A stretch of 64,000 nt of DNA, taken from Clostridia bacterium (GTDB lineage Bacteria; Bacillota; Clostridia; Oscillospirales; CAG-272). Both the position numbers and the translations under genes were made by a program. Location: NCBI GenBank assembly GCA_017502135.1, contig JAFVVP010000005.1, positions 1-64,000 on the forward strand, read 5' to 3'. Each line of letters starts with the position of its first letter. The first letter of the stretch is position 1. Below are positions 42,288 to 51,636 of the stretch, piece after piece. The notes beneath the pieces are model-generated. The model saw nothing but the letters and a program-made list of their open reading frames with translations, made no database searches and was not told the origin of the DNA.

Positions 42288-43178
42288 TTAGATTTCATTA
42301 AGCCGTTGTTTTGCGTATATGGCGGCACCCATTATGCCTGCCTTGTTTCCAAGTTCAGCCGCAAGAATATCTACGTCAGAAAAGGTGGGGATAACTCTTT
42401 TAAAAAAACGTTTTTTGATATCGGCAAGAAGAACTTCCTCCTGCATAACACCGCCCCCCAAAATGATGGCGCACGGGTTAAATATGTACGTGAGGGTCAG
42501 GAGTCCTTCTGTGATTTCGTCTTCCCAAGCGGTGATGACACGGCGAAGTCTCAAATCATTTTCTGCCTCATTGAAAATTTCTTTTGCGTTTTCGAGTTCG
42601 GGACGGAACTTTCTTGCGCTATCCAGGAGCGCCGTTGTAGATGCATACTGTTCATAGCATCCGCGGTGTCCGCATCCGCAGAGACGGCCGCCTTTATGCG
42701 TTACCATGTGTCCCATTTCCCCCGCGATTCCTCTTGTGCCTGTGAGCAGCCTGCCGTTTTGAATAATGGCGCCACCAACGCCTGTCCCGTAAGTGAGACA
42801 GAGAAAATCCTTATGTGCACGGCCGGCACCCAAATGTGCTTCACCTAAGGCGGCGGCATTCGCATCGTTAAGGATAAAAGCTGGGCGGCCGAGCGCTTTT
42901 CCCAATATTTCGCCGGCAGGGTAAGCCTGTGCGTCCTCGCCGGCGGCTTTATTATATCGGAAAAGCATAGTTTTTGCTTTGTCGTCAATCTGCCCGCGCA
43001 TCGAGGCACTGAGAACATCGAAGTCGCTGTATTCTCCCGCAATATGGATGACTTTCTCCATGCGGACTTCAACGTTCTTATCAGATGATGTTGTGCGAAC
43101 GTCCGACAACTTGCCTGTGTCATCAATGATAGCCGACTTGATTGCCGTACCTCCCACGTCCATTACAAGAATTCTCAT
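42288..43178 (-). CDS. nanK: N-acetylmannosamine kinase (ROK family)
   Basis: NanK phosphorylates ManNAc from the NanA reaction. The 296-residue ROK kinase has the ATP-binding N-terminus VMDVGGTAIKSAII, the sugar site NDANAAALGEAHLGAG, GTGVGGAII and the ROK zinc site CGCGHRGCYEQYAS with its His/Cys ligands. First gene of the operon; AAGGAGG precedes its ATG at 43178. The substrate is inferred from its neighbours; related kinases act on glucose. Confidence 0.88.
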   Translation of the reverse strand: MRILVMDVGGTAIKSAIIDDTGKLSDVRTTSSDKNVEVRMEKVIHIAGEYSDFDVLSASMRGQIDDKAKTMLFRYNKAAGEDAQAYPAGEILGKALGRPAFILNDANAAALGEAHLGAGRAHKDFLCLTYGTGVGGAIIQNGRLLTGTRGIAGEMGHMVTHKGGRLCGCGHRGCYEQYASTTALLDSARKFRPELENAKEIFNEAENDLRLRRVITAWEDEITEGLLTLTYIFNPCAIILGGGVMQEEVLLADIKKRFFKRVIPTFSDVDILAAELGNKAGIMGAAIYAKQRLNEI

Positions 43179-43202
43179 ATATAATCCTCCTTCTTATACA
43201 CA

Positions 43203-43208
43203 ATTATA
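43203..43208 (-). promoter_or_regulatory. Putative -10 box of the nan operon
   Basis: A TATAAT on the minus strand, 25 bases before the nanK ATG. No good -35 box is seen, as expected if an activator such as the divergent AraC protein is needed. Confidence 0.4.
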
Positions 43209-43260
43209 ACATAAATTTTTGTGCATAACTTTGAGTATTTTGCTGTTTATTTTATTGTAG

Positions 43261-43288
43261 TTGCTTTTTTGTGGAAATGTGATATAAT
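43261..43288 (+). promoter_or_regulatory. Promoter of the AraC-type regulator
   Basis: TTGCTT (43261-43266), a 16-bp spacer and TATAAT (43283-43288), 30 bases before the ATG at 43319. The divergent intergenic region spans 140 bp. Confidence 0.6.
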
Positions 43289-43318
43289 AATAATCAAGCA
43301 ATGAAAAGAGGGACAGAT

Positions 43319-44122
43319 ATGCGAATCATACATCATGAAAGAGGGCGCGACCCACTTTATAACATTTGGAATTCTTCTGAGGAATGCATGATCATTTATT
43401 TTTACTCCGGCGGAGGTAACGTAGTCTTTCAGAATAAGATATATCCGATAAAAAGAGGAGGGCTTTGCTTCATCCGTGCGGGGAAACAGCACTACACACT
43501 CCCCGATAAACCGGAAATATATGACAGAAGCAAAATATTTGTTTCCGAAAAGAAACTTAACGATATACTGAATCTTGCATACGGTGATGATGTGTTGAAC
43601 AGTTTGTTTCGGAGTAATTCAGTAATTTATGCGCAAATACCGGAAAGTGATCACTCGGACGTGGAAAAAATATATGAGAAGGCACTTGACGCGTTGGACG
43701 AGAAATGTGACGAGACAGTGTTTACATGCTGTTTTTTTCAGTTGCTTATTTATTTGAGGGATTATTCGTCAGGGCACATCACAAACAGAAACGATTCTTT
43801 GACAAGGACGATTGATTTTATAAACCGTAGTTATGCTTTTCCCATCACTCTTGATGATGTCAGCGCCGGAGTGCATATGAGTAAGTACTATTTATGCCGT
43901 CGCTTTAAAGAAGCACTCGGTGTGACGATCATGGAATATCTCCTTAAAACCCGAATCGCGGCGGCAAAAAATTTTCTTGCATCTGATCGTATATCTATCA
44001 GCGAGATCGCGGAAAAATGCGGTTTTTCAAGCACATCTTACTTTAGCCAGATCTTTAAAAAATCGACCGGTTTCACGCCGATCCGATACAGAAACCGCTT
44101 TGGCGAAAACGAAAACTCCTGA
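43319..44122 (+). CDS. AraC-family transcriptional regulator of the nan operon
   Basis: The 267-residue protein has an N-terminal cupin-like sugar-binding part (YNIWNSSEECMIIYF, GGLCFIRAGKQHYT). The C-terminal double helix-turn-helix (about residues 165-262) includes ITLDDVSAGVHMSKYYLCRRF and ISISEIAEKCGFSSTSYFSQI. It is divergent from nanK, so it is the likely activator of sialic acid catabolism. The start is ATG 43319 with GAGGG; the ATG at 43301 has no ribosome site. Confidence 0.87.
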   Translation: MRIIHHERGRDPLYNIWNSSEECMIIYFYSGGGNVVFQNKIYPIKRGGLCFIRAGKQHYTLPDKPEIYDRSKIFVSEKKLNDILNLAYGDDVLNSLFRSNSVIYAQIPESDHSDVEKIYEKALDALDEKCDETVFTCCFFQLLIYLRDYSSGHITNRNDSLTRTIDFINRSYAFPITLDDVSAGVHMSKYYLCRRFKEALGVTIMEYLLKTRIAAAKNFLASDRISISEIAEKCGFSSTSYFSQIFKKSTGFTPIRYRNRFGENENS

Positions 44123-44139
44123 CCTTAAATCAGGAGTTT
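44113..44139. terminator. Bidirectional terminator between AraC gene and spoIVB
   Basis: AAACTCCTGA, loop CCTTAAA, TCAGGAGTTT. It overlaps the AraC stop codon. Confidence 0.65.
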
Positions 44140-44155
44140 CTATAATGAGTGATAA

Positions 44156-45340
44156 TCATCCCGCCGCGTCCAGCATATTTTCAATAAAAATTCCGTATCC
44201 CTTCGCTGGGTCGGAGATGAGAACGTGCGTTACCGCACCGATAAGTTTTCCGTCCTGAATGATGGGACTGCCCGACATCCCCTGTACGATCCCGCCCGTT
44301 TTTTCTATCAGCACGGGATCGGTAACCGTGATTTCCATGCATTTATTATCGGAGGCATTTCGAATTTTCTTTATAGTAACGTCATACGCGCATACGCCGG
44401 ATTCATCCAGCGTACAGTAGAGTTTAGCGGCACCGTCTTTGATTTCGTTTTTGAGCGCGATGGGAATTGCGGTATCGGCAGATACACTTTTGGGGAATTC
44501 AGTTATGATGCCGTAAACACCGGCGGAGGTGTTGCCGAGAAGCGTTCCGATTTTACCAGAGGAAAAATAGCCTTGCAGTTCGCCAGGAACCCCCGCCGTT
44601 CCTCGACGGACGCCGGTTATGCTTACGTTTGCGATCATTCCGCGGGAGAGAGGGAGGAGCGCCCCTGTTTCCGTATCACAGATGCCGTGTCCCAGCCCGG
44701 CAAACGAACCGGTTTTCGGATCAACAAAGGTAACAGTTCCGATGCCCGCCGTGTTGTCTTTCACCCACATGCCGGTTTTATAGGCTTGCTCAGAGATAGA
44801 TAAAGAGGGGAGGACCGTGTAATGCATCTCGGCGTCGTTTCTTCTGACGGTGAAGTCCAAAGGGGAGCCGCCGCTTTTTTCTACGATTTCAGACAACTGG
44901 GCGGCTGAGGTAAGATTCGTATCGTTAATTTTTAAAATTACGTCATGCATTCGTATGCCTGCCTCGTATGCAGGCTGTTTTGAGCCTGCCTCGCAATCAA
45001 CTTCGGAAAAGCCTACTACAATCAGGCCGTCTGTGAACATTTTTGCCCCAAACGCCATTCCGCCGGGACAGAGTTTTACGTTGTCAAACCACCGGACGGT
45101 TACGTTTTTTACGGGCAGGATTCCAAATAATCGGGCAGTGTACGAGGTGCGTTCATGTGTTGATGCGGCAAGCGTTTTTTCATTTGCTTCAATTTCGAAC
45201 AGCGCTGTTGTCGGAAAGGCTTCGTCAATGCGCAGTGATATTGTGTCATCTATCCAGTAATCCGTTGTGCCGAGGAGCATAATCAGTATTAAAAGCCATG
45301 ATAACGCTACCTTCAACGGGAGAATTTTTGTAGGTTTCAT
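44156..45340 (-). CDS. spoIVB: SpoIVB serine peptidase (sporulation signal)
   Basis: SpoIVB is secreted from the forespore and triggers sigma-K activation in the mother cell. The 394-residue protein has an N-terminal membrane helix (LPLKVALSWLLILIMLLG), a PDZ domain (AYEAGIRMHDVILKINDTN) and the trypsin-like domain with GLGHGICD (catalytic His) and GMSGSPI (catalytic Ser). I use ATG 45340, nine bases after AAAGG; the ATG at 45349 is too close. No sigma-G promoter is clear upstream. It is separate from spo0A here. Confidence 0.93.
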   Translation of the reverse strand: MKPTKILPLKVALSWLLILIMLLGTTDYWIDDTISLRIDEAFPTTALFEIEANEKTLAASTHERTSYTARLFGILPVKNVTVRWFDNVKLCPGGMAFGAKMFTDGLIVVGFSEVDCEAGSKQPAYEAGIRMHDVILKINDTNLTSAAQLSEIVEKSGGSPLDFTVRRNDAEMHYTVLPSLSISEQAYKTGMWVKDNTAGIGTVTFVDPKTGSFAGLGHGICDTETGALLPLSRGMIANVSITGVRRGTAGVPGELQGYFSSGKIGTLLGNTSAGVYGIITEFPKSVSADTAIPIALKNEIKDGAAKLYCTLDESGVCAYDVTIKKIRNASDNKCMEITVTDPVLIEKTGGIVQGMSGSPIIQDGKLIGAVTHVLISDPAKGYGIFIENMLDAAG

Positions 45341-45512
45341 TCTGTACATCCTTTGGCGTGATTTCTTTTGATCGCTGCATTTAATGTATGCCGAAACAGA
45401 CGGAATATGTGTAACAATATTGCTTCTTCTTGTCTATTCTTTCCTTGAGCCGTTGTTTATATTAAAATCTCAGAAAAAATTAATAAATTTAAGAAAAATC
45501 CTAAAATAAGGT

Positions 45513-45541
45513 TTGAAATAGAGAGAGAATTGTGGTACAAT
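45513..45541 (+). promoter_or_regulatory. cdaA promoter
   Basis: TTGAAA (45513-45518), a 17-bp spacer and TACAAT (45536-45541). The expected start is near 45548, so the ATG at 45547 cannot be used for translation. The 45350-45512 part is AT-rich and holds no other feature I can support. Confidence 0.7.
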
Positions 45542-45576
45542 AAAAAATGAATATGCTCATACGGAGGATTTCTGTT

Positions 45577-46494
45577 GTGCCGAATTGGTTGACCGACTTT
45601 TTCGCGAGTTTTTCAAGGAATATCAAATTTTCATTTGTTGATATCGTGGATATTATCTGTGTTGCCGTTTTACTTTATTACGTCTATAAATTTATACGTG
45701 ACAGACGGGCGGGGAAATTGGCACTTGGCGTTGCATTTATAATTTTATTTTTGATTTTGAGCGATGTTCTCGAAATGCATGCGCTCCAGTATATTCTCAA
45801 AAACGTTTTTCAGGTGGGTATCATTACGTTCGTAATTCTGTTCCAGCCTGAATTCCGCTCGGCGCTTGAGAAAATGGGAGGCGAATCTTTGCGCGGATTC
45901 AGAAGCATCTCTGAGCAGAAAGGGGCTCCCTCCGCGCAGGTCATTATTGATGCGGTCACTTCCGCTGTAACCGATATGTCCGCAAAGCGCACCGGCGCCT
46001 TGATTGTCTTTGAGGGTACTACAAAGCTCGGCGATTTGATACTTACCGGAACTGTTATAAACGCCGACCCTTCGGCTTTTCTTATAAAAAACATATTTTT
46101 TGATAAGTCACCCTTGCACGACGGTGCAGTTATCGTCCGCGACGGCAGACTGTATGCCGCCGGATGTCTTTTGCCGCTGTCGGCAAAATCTGATATTACC
46201 CAGGACCTCGGAACGCGGCACAGAGCAGCGATCGGTATGAGTGAAAACAGTGATGCTTTGGTGGTAGTGGTCTCTGAGGAAACCGGCATTATTTCGGTTG
46301 CACGTGACGGTGTCCTCAAGCGCGGCTTCAAAACGCAGTCTCTCCAGCGGGAGCTGAAGGCGTATCTCGTTCCCGAAACCGAATCGCAGGTCGGAAAGGC
46401 TGTCAGCCGTCTCAAACGTGCAAAGCGCACCAAAAAAACTTCCGATCAGGCAGGTAAGGAAGCAAAACAAAAGGAGGATGCAAATGAAGCGTGA
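45577..46494 (+). CDS. cdaA: Diadenylate cyclase CdaA
   Basis: CdaA makes c-di-AMP, which controls potassium and osmolyte uptake. Three membrane helices occupy residues ~20-90 (DIVDIICVAVLLYYVY, LALGVAFIILFLIL, VGIITFVILFQPEF). The DAC domain follows with SPLHDGAVIVRDG and LGTRHRAAIGMSE, the metal and ATP motifs. A Lys-rich tail ends it. I place the start at GTG 45577 (GGAGG at 45563-45567, 9-base spacing) because the first ATG lies just behind the promoter. cdaR overlaps its end by 11 bases. Confidence 0.95.
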   Translation: MPNWLTDFFASFSRNIKFSFVDIVDIICVAVLLYYVYKFIRDRRAGKLALGVAFIILFLILSDVLEMHALQYILKNVFQVGIITFVILFQPEFRSALEKMGGESLRGFRSISEQKGAPSAQVIIDAVTSAVTDMSAKRTGALIVFEGTTKLGDLILTGTVINADPSAFLIKNIFFDKSPLHDGAVIVRDGRLYAAGCLLPLSAKSDITQDLGTRHRAAIGMSENSDALVVVVSEETGIISVARDGVLKRGFKTQSLQRELKAYLVPETESQVGKAVSRLKRAKRTKKTSDQAGKEAKQKEDANEA

Positions 46495-47752
46495 AAACAG
46501 CATCGCGACCGTTCTTGATGCGGAAGCACAGGTAACTCATCGCTCCTCCGGTGATTGGCTCGCAAAAATTACTTGTTTGCTGCTTGCGTTTATTTTATGG
46601 TTTTACGTCATGCAGGTAGACAGTCCGGAGCATACCGAGACATTTCGTTCTGTTGATGTTGCACTCTCCAATGTTGCCGTTCTTGAGGGGGAGCACGGAC
46701 TTTCTGTTTACAGCGGATACGGCATTACCGTTGACGTAACCGTCATCGGACAAAAAAGTCTTATCGACAAACTGTCCGACAGCGATTTCATGATTACTGC
46801 GGATCTGTCGGGTATCTCGGAGCCCGGATTCCATTCGGTTCCGATAAACGCAGATCTTCCGTCCGGCCTTACATTAGATTCACTCTCGCAGAATGCAATT
46901 CAGGTTTATGTGGACGAAAGATCCACCGTCGTTACGGAAATTCGCGCAAAGCTTACGTCGTTCACGATGGAGAGCCATCTTGAAATGGGCTCGCTTGAGC
47001 CTGAGTATGATACGGTAGTGGTTACAGGTCCGAAGTCAGCGCTCGACGAGATCGCATATGCAGAGGTAAATCTTTCTCTCGGAAGCATCGGTGCTTCTAT
47101 GACTGCATCCGGACAGCTGACTCTTGTGGATAAAAACGGCGCTGTCATCAATAATCCGTATCTTCGTCTGGCGCGTACGGAGGTTCGCGTGGACATTCCG
47201 ATCTATACCACAAAACTACTTTCCTTGGCTGCGGAAAGCAAATACGGATATTTTAATGATAAGAATGTTAAAATCACCATTGAACCCCGTGAACTTATGT
47301 TCCGCGGTGATCCGGCAGTTTTGCAAAATCTTGAGAATATCGTTGTAACTACGCTTGATGAGAAAAGCATTTCGGGAAACGTTACAATGCAAGTACAGCT
47401 TGAGCTTCCGGAGCGGGTCGAAGCTGCAAACGGAACGACTGCGGTGTCTGTCAAAATCGAGCACATAAACACGTATACGAAATATTTTACCGTAACGGAC
47501 ATAGACGTTACGGGCGCTGTCGGTCTTGATTATGAGATTTTGACGGATGCGCTCTTAGTTCAGGTGCGCGGTACGCTTGAGGACTTGGCGAAACTTAAAA
47601 CAACTGATTTTACGGCGGTTGTTGATTTGAGCGGGTACGCAAGCGATGCTACCGGTGTGATCAGCAAAAACGCAGTAATTCATATTGATTCCGCTCACGC
47701 TGACGGTGTTTACGAAATCGGTGAATATTCCGTACAGGTGAGACTCAATTGA
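46484..47752 (+). CDS. cdaR: CdaA regulator CdaR (YbbR repeats)
   Basis: CdaR is anchored in the membrane and controls CdaA from outside. After a short cytoplasmic part, one helix (ITCLLLAFILWFYVMQV) is followed by four YbbR-type beta-rich repeats of about 85 residues. Landmarks are DVTVIGQKSLIDKLSDSDF and VRGTLEDLAKLKTTDF. The start is ATG 46484 with AGGAGG at 46471-46476. The gene overlaps the end of cdaA and is itself overlapped by the next gene. glmM, the usual third gene of this operon, is absent. Confidence 0.92.
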   Translation: MKRENSIATVLDAEAQVTHRSSGDWLAKITCLLLAFILWFYVMQVDSPEHTETFRSVDVALSNVAVLEGEHGLSVYSGYGITVDVTVIGQKSLIDKLSDSDFMITADLSGISEPGFHSVPINADLPSGLTLDSLSQNAIQVYVDERSTVVTEIRAKLTSFTMESHLEMGSLEPEYDTVVVTGPKSALDEIAYAEVNLSLGSIGASMTASGQLTLVDKNGAVINNPYLRLARTEVRVDIPIYTTKLLSLAAESKYGYFNDKNVKITIEPRELMFRGDPAVLQNLENIVVTTLDEKSISGNVTMQVQLELPERVEAANGTTAVSVKIEHINTYTKYFTVTDIDVTGAVGLDYEILTDALLVQVRGTLEDLAKLKTTDFTAVVDLSGYASDATGVISKNAVIHIDSAHADGVYEIGEYSVQVRLN

Positions 47753-49359
47753 GAAAAAATACCATAAAAAACATACGCAGGGTACTGGTTGAAAACATCC
47801 GTATTCCCGTTTCGCACCCGGATGAGGCAGTATTCCAAAAGGCACGCGCCGTTTTAAGAAAAACGGGTGTCTTTGGCGATCCCTGCCGTATGGCAATACA
47901 CAAAAAATCCATAGATGCACGCAAGAAGGACGCAATCACGTTCGTTTGCTCCGTTTACGCGGAGGCCGAGGCTGTAAAGACGATAAGCGAGGAGCATCTT
48001 AAGGCTTTCTCGATAAAACTGAGCGATCGGGAATCGATCTCCTTGCCGGTTGGCGATGAAATTATGCACGGTCGGCCCGTCATCATAGGATTTGGTCCTG
48101 CCGGTATGTTTTCCGCGCTTCTTTTGGCAGAGTGCGGCTTCAAGCCTCTGGTTTTGGAGCGCGGCGCTTCCGTTGACGAGCGTGTTCTCGTCGTTGACCG
48201 TTTTTCAAAAGGCGGCGCATTGGATACTGAAACGAACATTCAGTTCGGAGCCGGCGGTGCAGGTACGTTTTCCGATGGAAAACTGACGACGCGAATTAGC
48301 GATTCACGCTGCGGCTACGTTATGGAACAGCTTGTGTCTTTCGGCGCACCGGAAGATATTTTATGGCGTGCAAAGCCCCATATTGGAACGGATATTCTTC
48401 GCGAGGTTGTGCGCCGTGCAGATGCACGCATACGTGCATTGGGCGGCGAGATCCGATACCACGCCCGAGCCGAGCGTATTGCTTCGGATCATTTGTACGT
48501 CGGTGCGGAGAGAATTCCGTTCGGTGCACTGATAATTGCCTCCGGCCACAGTTCGCGCGATCTGTATGAGGAACTGATCTCGTCCGGATTTACTGTCAAT
48601 GCAAAGCCGTTTTCCGTAGGCATTCGGATTGAGCATCTGCAGGACGAACTTGATTACGCTATGTACGGCGAAAACGCCGGCAAGTACGGACTCGTTCACG
48701 CGGACTACGCGCTGTCCTATCGTCGCGGCGATCGCGGCGTGTATTCGTTCTGTATGTGCCCCGGCGGCGAAGTCGTAGCGGCTGCGTCGGAAATCGGCGG
48801 CGTCGTTACCAACGGCATGAGCCGATATGCTCGCGACGGCAAGAATGCAAACGCAGCACTTGCCGTATCCGTTCATCCGTCCGATTACGGTCAATCACCG
48901 CTGGATGCTATTTCGTTCCAGCGTAATCTCGAGCAGAGAGCGTATTTTGCGGGCGGAAAAACGTATGCTGCCCCTTGCCAGACGGTTGGTGATTTCCTTA
49001 AAGGGAATCGCGGAACACTTCCCACGAAGATTTCTCCCAGCTACCGAGGCGGTGATGTCGTGATGTCAGATTTCAGACAGATACTCCCGCCGTTTGTTAC
49101 TTCTATGCTTGAGGCGGGGCTGTATAATTTCGGGAGGAAAATCCGCGGATTTTCTGACGATTGTGTTCCGATGACCGGCGTTGAGACACGAACCTCGGCT
49201 CCCGTCAGAATCCTTCGTCATGATGCGTCGTATCTCGCACCCGGTTTTGACCGCATTTATCCGTGCGGGGAAGGTGCGGGCTATGCCGGCGGTATCGTAA
49301 GTGCCGCAGTAGACGGAATCCGTGTGGCAGAGGCGATACTGGCACGCTATAAAAGATAA
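47749..49359 (+). CDS. FAD-dependent oxidoreductase of unknown function (COG2509 type)
   Basis: The 536-residue protein has a ~90-residue N-terminal domain, an FAD-binding Rossmann motif (VIIGFGPAGMFSALLLAE) and the family segments NIQFGAGGAGTFSDGKLTT and GRKIRGFSDDCVPMTGVE, ending GEGAGYAGGIVSAAVDG. Homologues are widespread in Firmicutes, without an assigned substrate. The start is TTG 47749, whose bases overlap the cdaR stop (TTGA), so they are coupled. Its place after cdaA-cdaR is probably just operon drift. Confidence 0.85.
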   Translation: MRKNTIKNIRRVLVENIRIPVSHPDEAVFQKARAVLRKTGVFGDPCRMAIHKKSIDARKKDAITFVCSVYAEAEAVKTISEEHLKAFSIKLSDRESISLPVGDEIMHGRPVIIGFGPAGMFSALLLAECGFKPLVLERGASVDERVLVVDRFSKGGALDTETNIQFGAGGAGTFSDGKLTTRISDSRCGYVMEQLVSFGAPEDILWRAKPHIGTDILREVVRRADARIRALGGEIRYHARAERIASDHLYVGAERIPFGALIIASGHSSRDLYEELISSGFTVNAKPFSVGIRIEHLQDELDYAMYGENAGKYGLVHADYALSYRRGDRGVYSFCMCPGGEVVAAASEIGGVVTNGMSRYARDGKNANAALAVSVHPSDYGQSPLDAISFQRNLEQRAYFAGGKTYAAPCQTVGDFLKGNRGTLPTKISPSYRGGDVVMSDFRQILPPFVTSMLEAGLYNFGRKIRGFSDDCVPMTGVETRTSAPVRILRHDASYLAPGFDRIYPCGEGAGYAGGIVSAAVDGIRVAEAILARYKR

Positions 49360-49400
49360 ACAATAATTCAGCGCGAATGCGATGAAATGGACTGATAGAC

Positions 49401-51605
49401 ATGCATTTTGATGAGACCAAACACAATATAAAAAAATGGCTTCTCCATGCGTCTGCAGAGGAGATCTCTCATAATACGGCGGTACACGAGATAGCAGAGG
49501 CACTTGCCCTCGCGCTTCCGACCGCGCAGCTTCTCGTAAACAGAGGATACAACACCCCCAAAGAAGCGCGCGATTTTCTTGCGAAGGAAGAAGAACTGTT
49601 CCACGATCCGTTTCTGCTCAAGGATATGCGCGAGGCCGCCGAGACGATTCTTGATTCGGTCAAACGCGGCGATAAAATCGCAATTTTTGGAGATTACGAC
49701 GTGGACGGTGTTACTTCGGTAAGTATTTTGTATCTGTACCTCTCGAAACTTTTTGCGGATGTTATTTATTACATCCCGTGTCGAACCAGCGAAGGATACG
49801 GAATGTCGGAGGCTTCTCTTCGCAAATTAGCCGCCGACGGCGTCAACACGATTATTACGGTTGACACCGGCATTACGGCACAGGCGGAGGCGCTTCTCTT
49901 GAAAGATTTGGGCATTACCCTTGTTATCACTGACCATCATGAGTGTCATGGAGAACTGCCCGCGGCGGCTGCCGTTGTCAACCCGCACCGTCCGGATGAC
50001 ACGTATCCTTTTAAAGAACTCGCAGGCGTCGGTGTGGCATTTAAACTCCTTTGCGCTATGGAATCCTGCCGTCGCCCGGAGGCCTCTCTCGGCGAATGCG
50101 TACGGACGGTAGCGATGGCTTACGCGGATCTCGTTGCGATCGGTACGATTGCCGACGTAATGCCCGTACGGGACGAAAACCGTCTTATTATTGCACTCGG
50201 CCTCCAATTGATCGAGCGTTCACCGCGTGAGGGTGTTCGTGCGCTTTTGGATGCCGCCGCGAGTGATTCGCGAAGCAAATCTACCCGTAAGATTTCCTCT
50301 TCACTCATCGGTTTTACGATCGCACCGCGCATTAATGCCGCAGGGCGTATAAAAAATGCGTCTGAAGCCGTAGAACTCTTTCTTGAAGAAGATCCTAAAA
50401 AGGCTGATCTCTTGGCGTACAAACTTTGTGATATTAATCGCGAAAGACAGAATGAGGAAAATAAAATCGTTGACATTGCCTATGCGCGGATTGATGCAGA
50501 GCATGATTTTCAGAAAAATCCCGTTATCGTTTTGGCGGACGAGCATTGGCATCACGGCGTTATCGGTATAGTTGCGTCACGGATTACTGACCGATACGGT
50601 TGTCCTTCTGTTTTGATCTCTTTTGATAGAGAAGACAAAGACAGTTCACCTGCCCGGGACGATATAGGTAAAGGCTCCGGCAGAAGCATAAAAGGTATGA
50701 ATCTTGTAGAGGCGCTTGCGGACTCGGCAGACATTCTCGAAAAGTTCGGCGGTCATGAGCTGGCGGCCGGTCTTTCCGTCCGGCGGGAGAATCTTTCTGC
50801 ACTGTGTGAGCGCCTGAATGAGTATGCGCGGGAACATTTTGTCGGCGGCATTCCGATTCCTACTGTTGACGTTGACTGTGAATTGACCGCTTCGGATTTT
50901 TCTATGCGGCAAGCGGAGGAGCTCAGTGCGCTTGAACCTTTTGGCGTGGAAAATCCCGTGCCGCTGTTTGCTACGTATCGGATGACGGTATCGGATGTTG
51001 CGCCCGTTGGCGCGGGAAAACATATTCGTTTTAAACTGGAAAAAGACGGCGTTCAGGTTACGGCAATGTATTTCCGTCACGGACTTTCGGATATTAACGT
51101 TTATCCGGGCGATGTGATTGACGTTCTTTATAATCTTGACGTCAACGAGTTCCAAGGGAAACGGTCTATTCAGTTGATAGTAAGAGAATTCCGTCTTTCT
51201 CACGAAATTCTGACTTCGGAAAATGAGGAGGCGTCTTTGTACAAACGTGTTTTTGATGCCTTTGACAACAAAACGAAAATCTCTCCCATTGATGCCGCGG
51301 CGGTTCTTCCCAATCGCTCGGAGTGCGGTATCGTATATAACACACTGAAAAAGGAACTCACGCTCGGGCACGAAGTGTTCAGTATGCGGGCTCTCGGACA
51401 TCTTCTCGATTCACACGGAACGCCTGTCCCGTATGCAAAACTCAAATTCATTTTGCGTATTTTTGATGAACTTCGTCTTTTGCTGGTAGAGGAAAATCCG
51501 GCAAAAGAAGACGTGTTCGTTTTTCAGTACGTGTATATGCACGAAAAAACCAGTTTGGAAAAATCTGAAATTCTCAGATGGCTTCGCAAATCGGCGGAGC
51601 AATAA
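49401..51605 (+). CDS. recJ: Single-stranded-DNA-specific exonuclease RecJ
   Basis: RecJ degrades single-stranded DNA 5' to 3' in recombination and mismatch repair. The DHH domain shows IFGDYDVDGVTS, VDTGITAQ, ITDHHEC and VNPHRPDDTYPF. The DHHA1 domain shows HWHHGVIGIVASRI and FGGHELAAGLSV. At 734 residues it has the Gram-positive length, with an OB fold and an extra C-terminal domain. No strong ribosome site precedes ATG 49401. rel follows 31 bases later. Confidence 0.95.
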   Translation: MHFDETKHNIKKWLLHASAEEISHNTAVHEIAEALALALPTAQLLVNRGYNTPKEARDFLAKEEELFHDPFLLKDMREAAETILDSVKRGDKIAIFGDYDVDGVTSVSILYLYLSKLFADVIYYIPCRTSEGYGMSEASLRKLAADGVNTIITVDTGITAQAEALLLKDLGITLVITDHHECHGELPAAAAVVNPHRPDDTYPFKELAGVGVAFKLLCAMESCRRPEASLGECVRTVAMAYADLVAIGTIADVMPVRDENRLIIALGLQLIERSPREGVRALLDAAASDSRSKSTRKISSSLIGFTIAPRINAAGRIKNASEAVELFLEEDPKKADLLAYKLCDINRERQNEENKIVDIAYARIDAEHDFQKNPVIVLADEHWHHGVIGIVASRITDRYGCPSVLISFDREDKDSSPARDDIGKGSGRSIKGMNLVEALADSADILEKFGGHELAAGLSVRRENLSALCERLNEYAREHFVGGIPIPTVDVDCELTASDFSMRQAEELSALEPFGVENPVPLFATYRMTVSDVAPVGAGKHIRFKLEKDGVQVTAMYFRHGLSDINVYPGDVIDVLYNLDVNEFQGKRSIQLIVREFRLSHEILTSENEEASLYKRVFDAFDNKTKISPIDAAAVLPNRSECGIVYNTLKKELTLGHEVFSMRALGHLLDSHGTPVPYAKLKFILRIFDELRLLLVEENPAKEDVFVFQYVYMHEKTSLEKSEILRWLRKSAEQ

Positions 51606-51636
51606 CACTAACTCTTTGACATAGGAGGTGGCGATT

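Noticed and set aside
45547..45576. ATG 45547 as cdaA start
   Set aside because: It lies six bases behind the -10 box and so at the transcript's 5' end; GTG 45577 has a good ribosome site.
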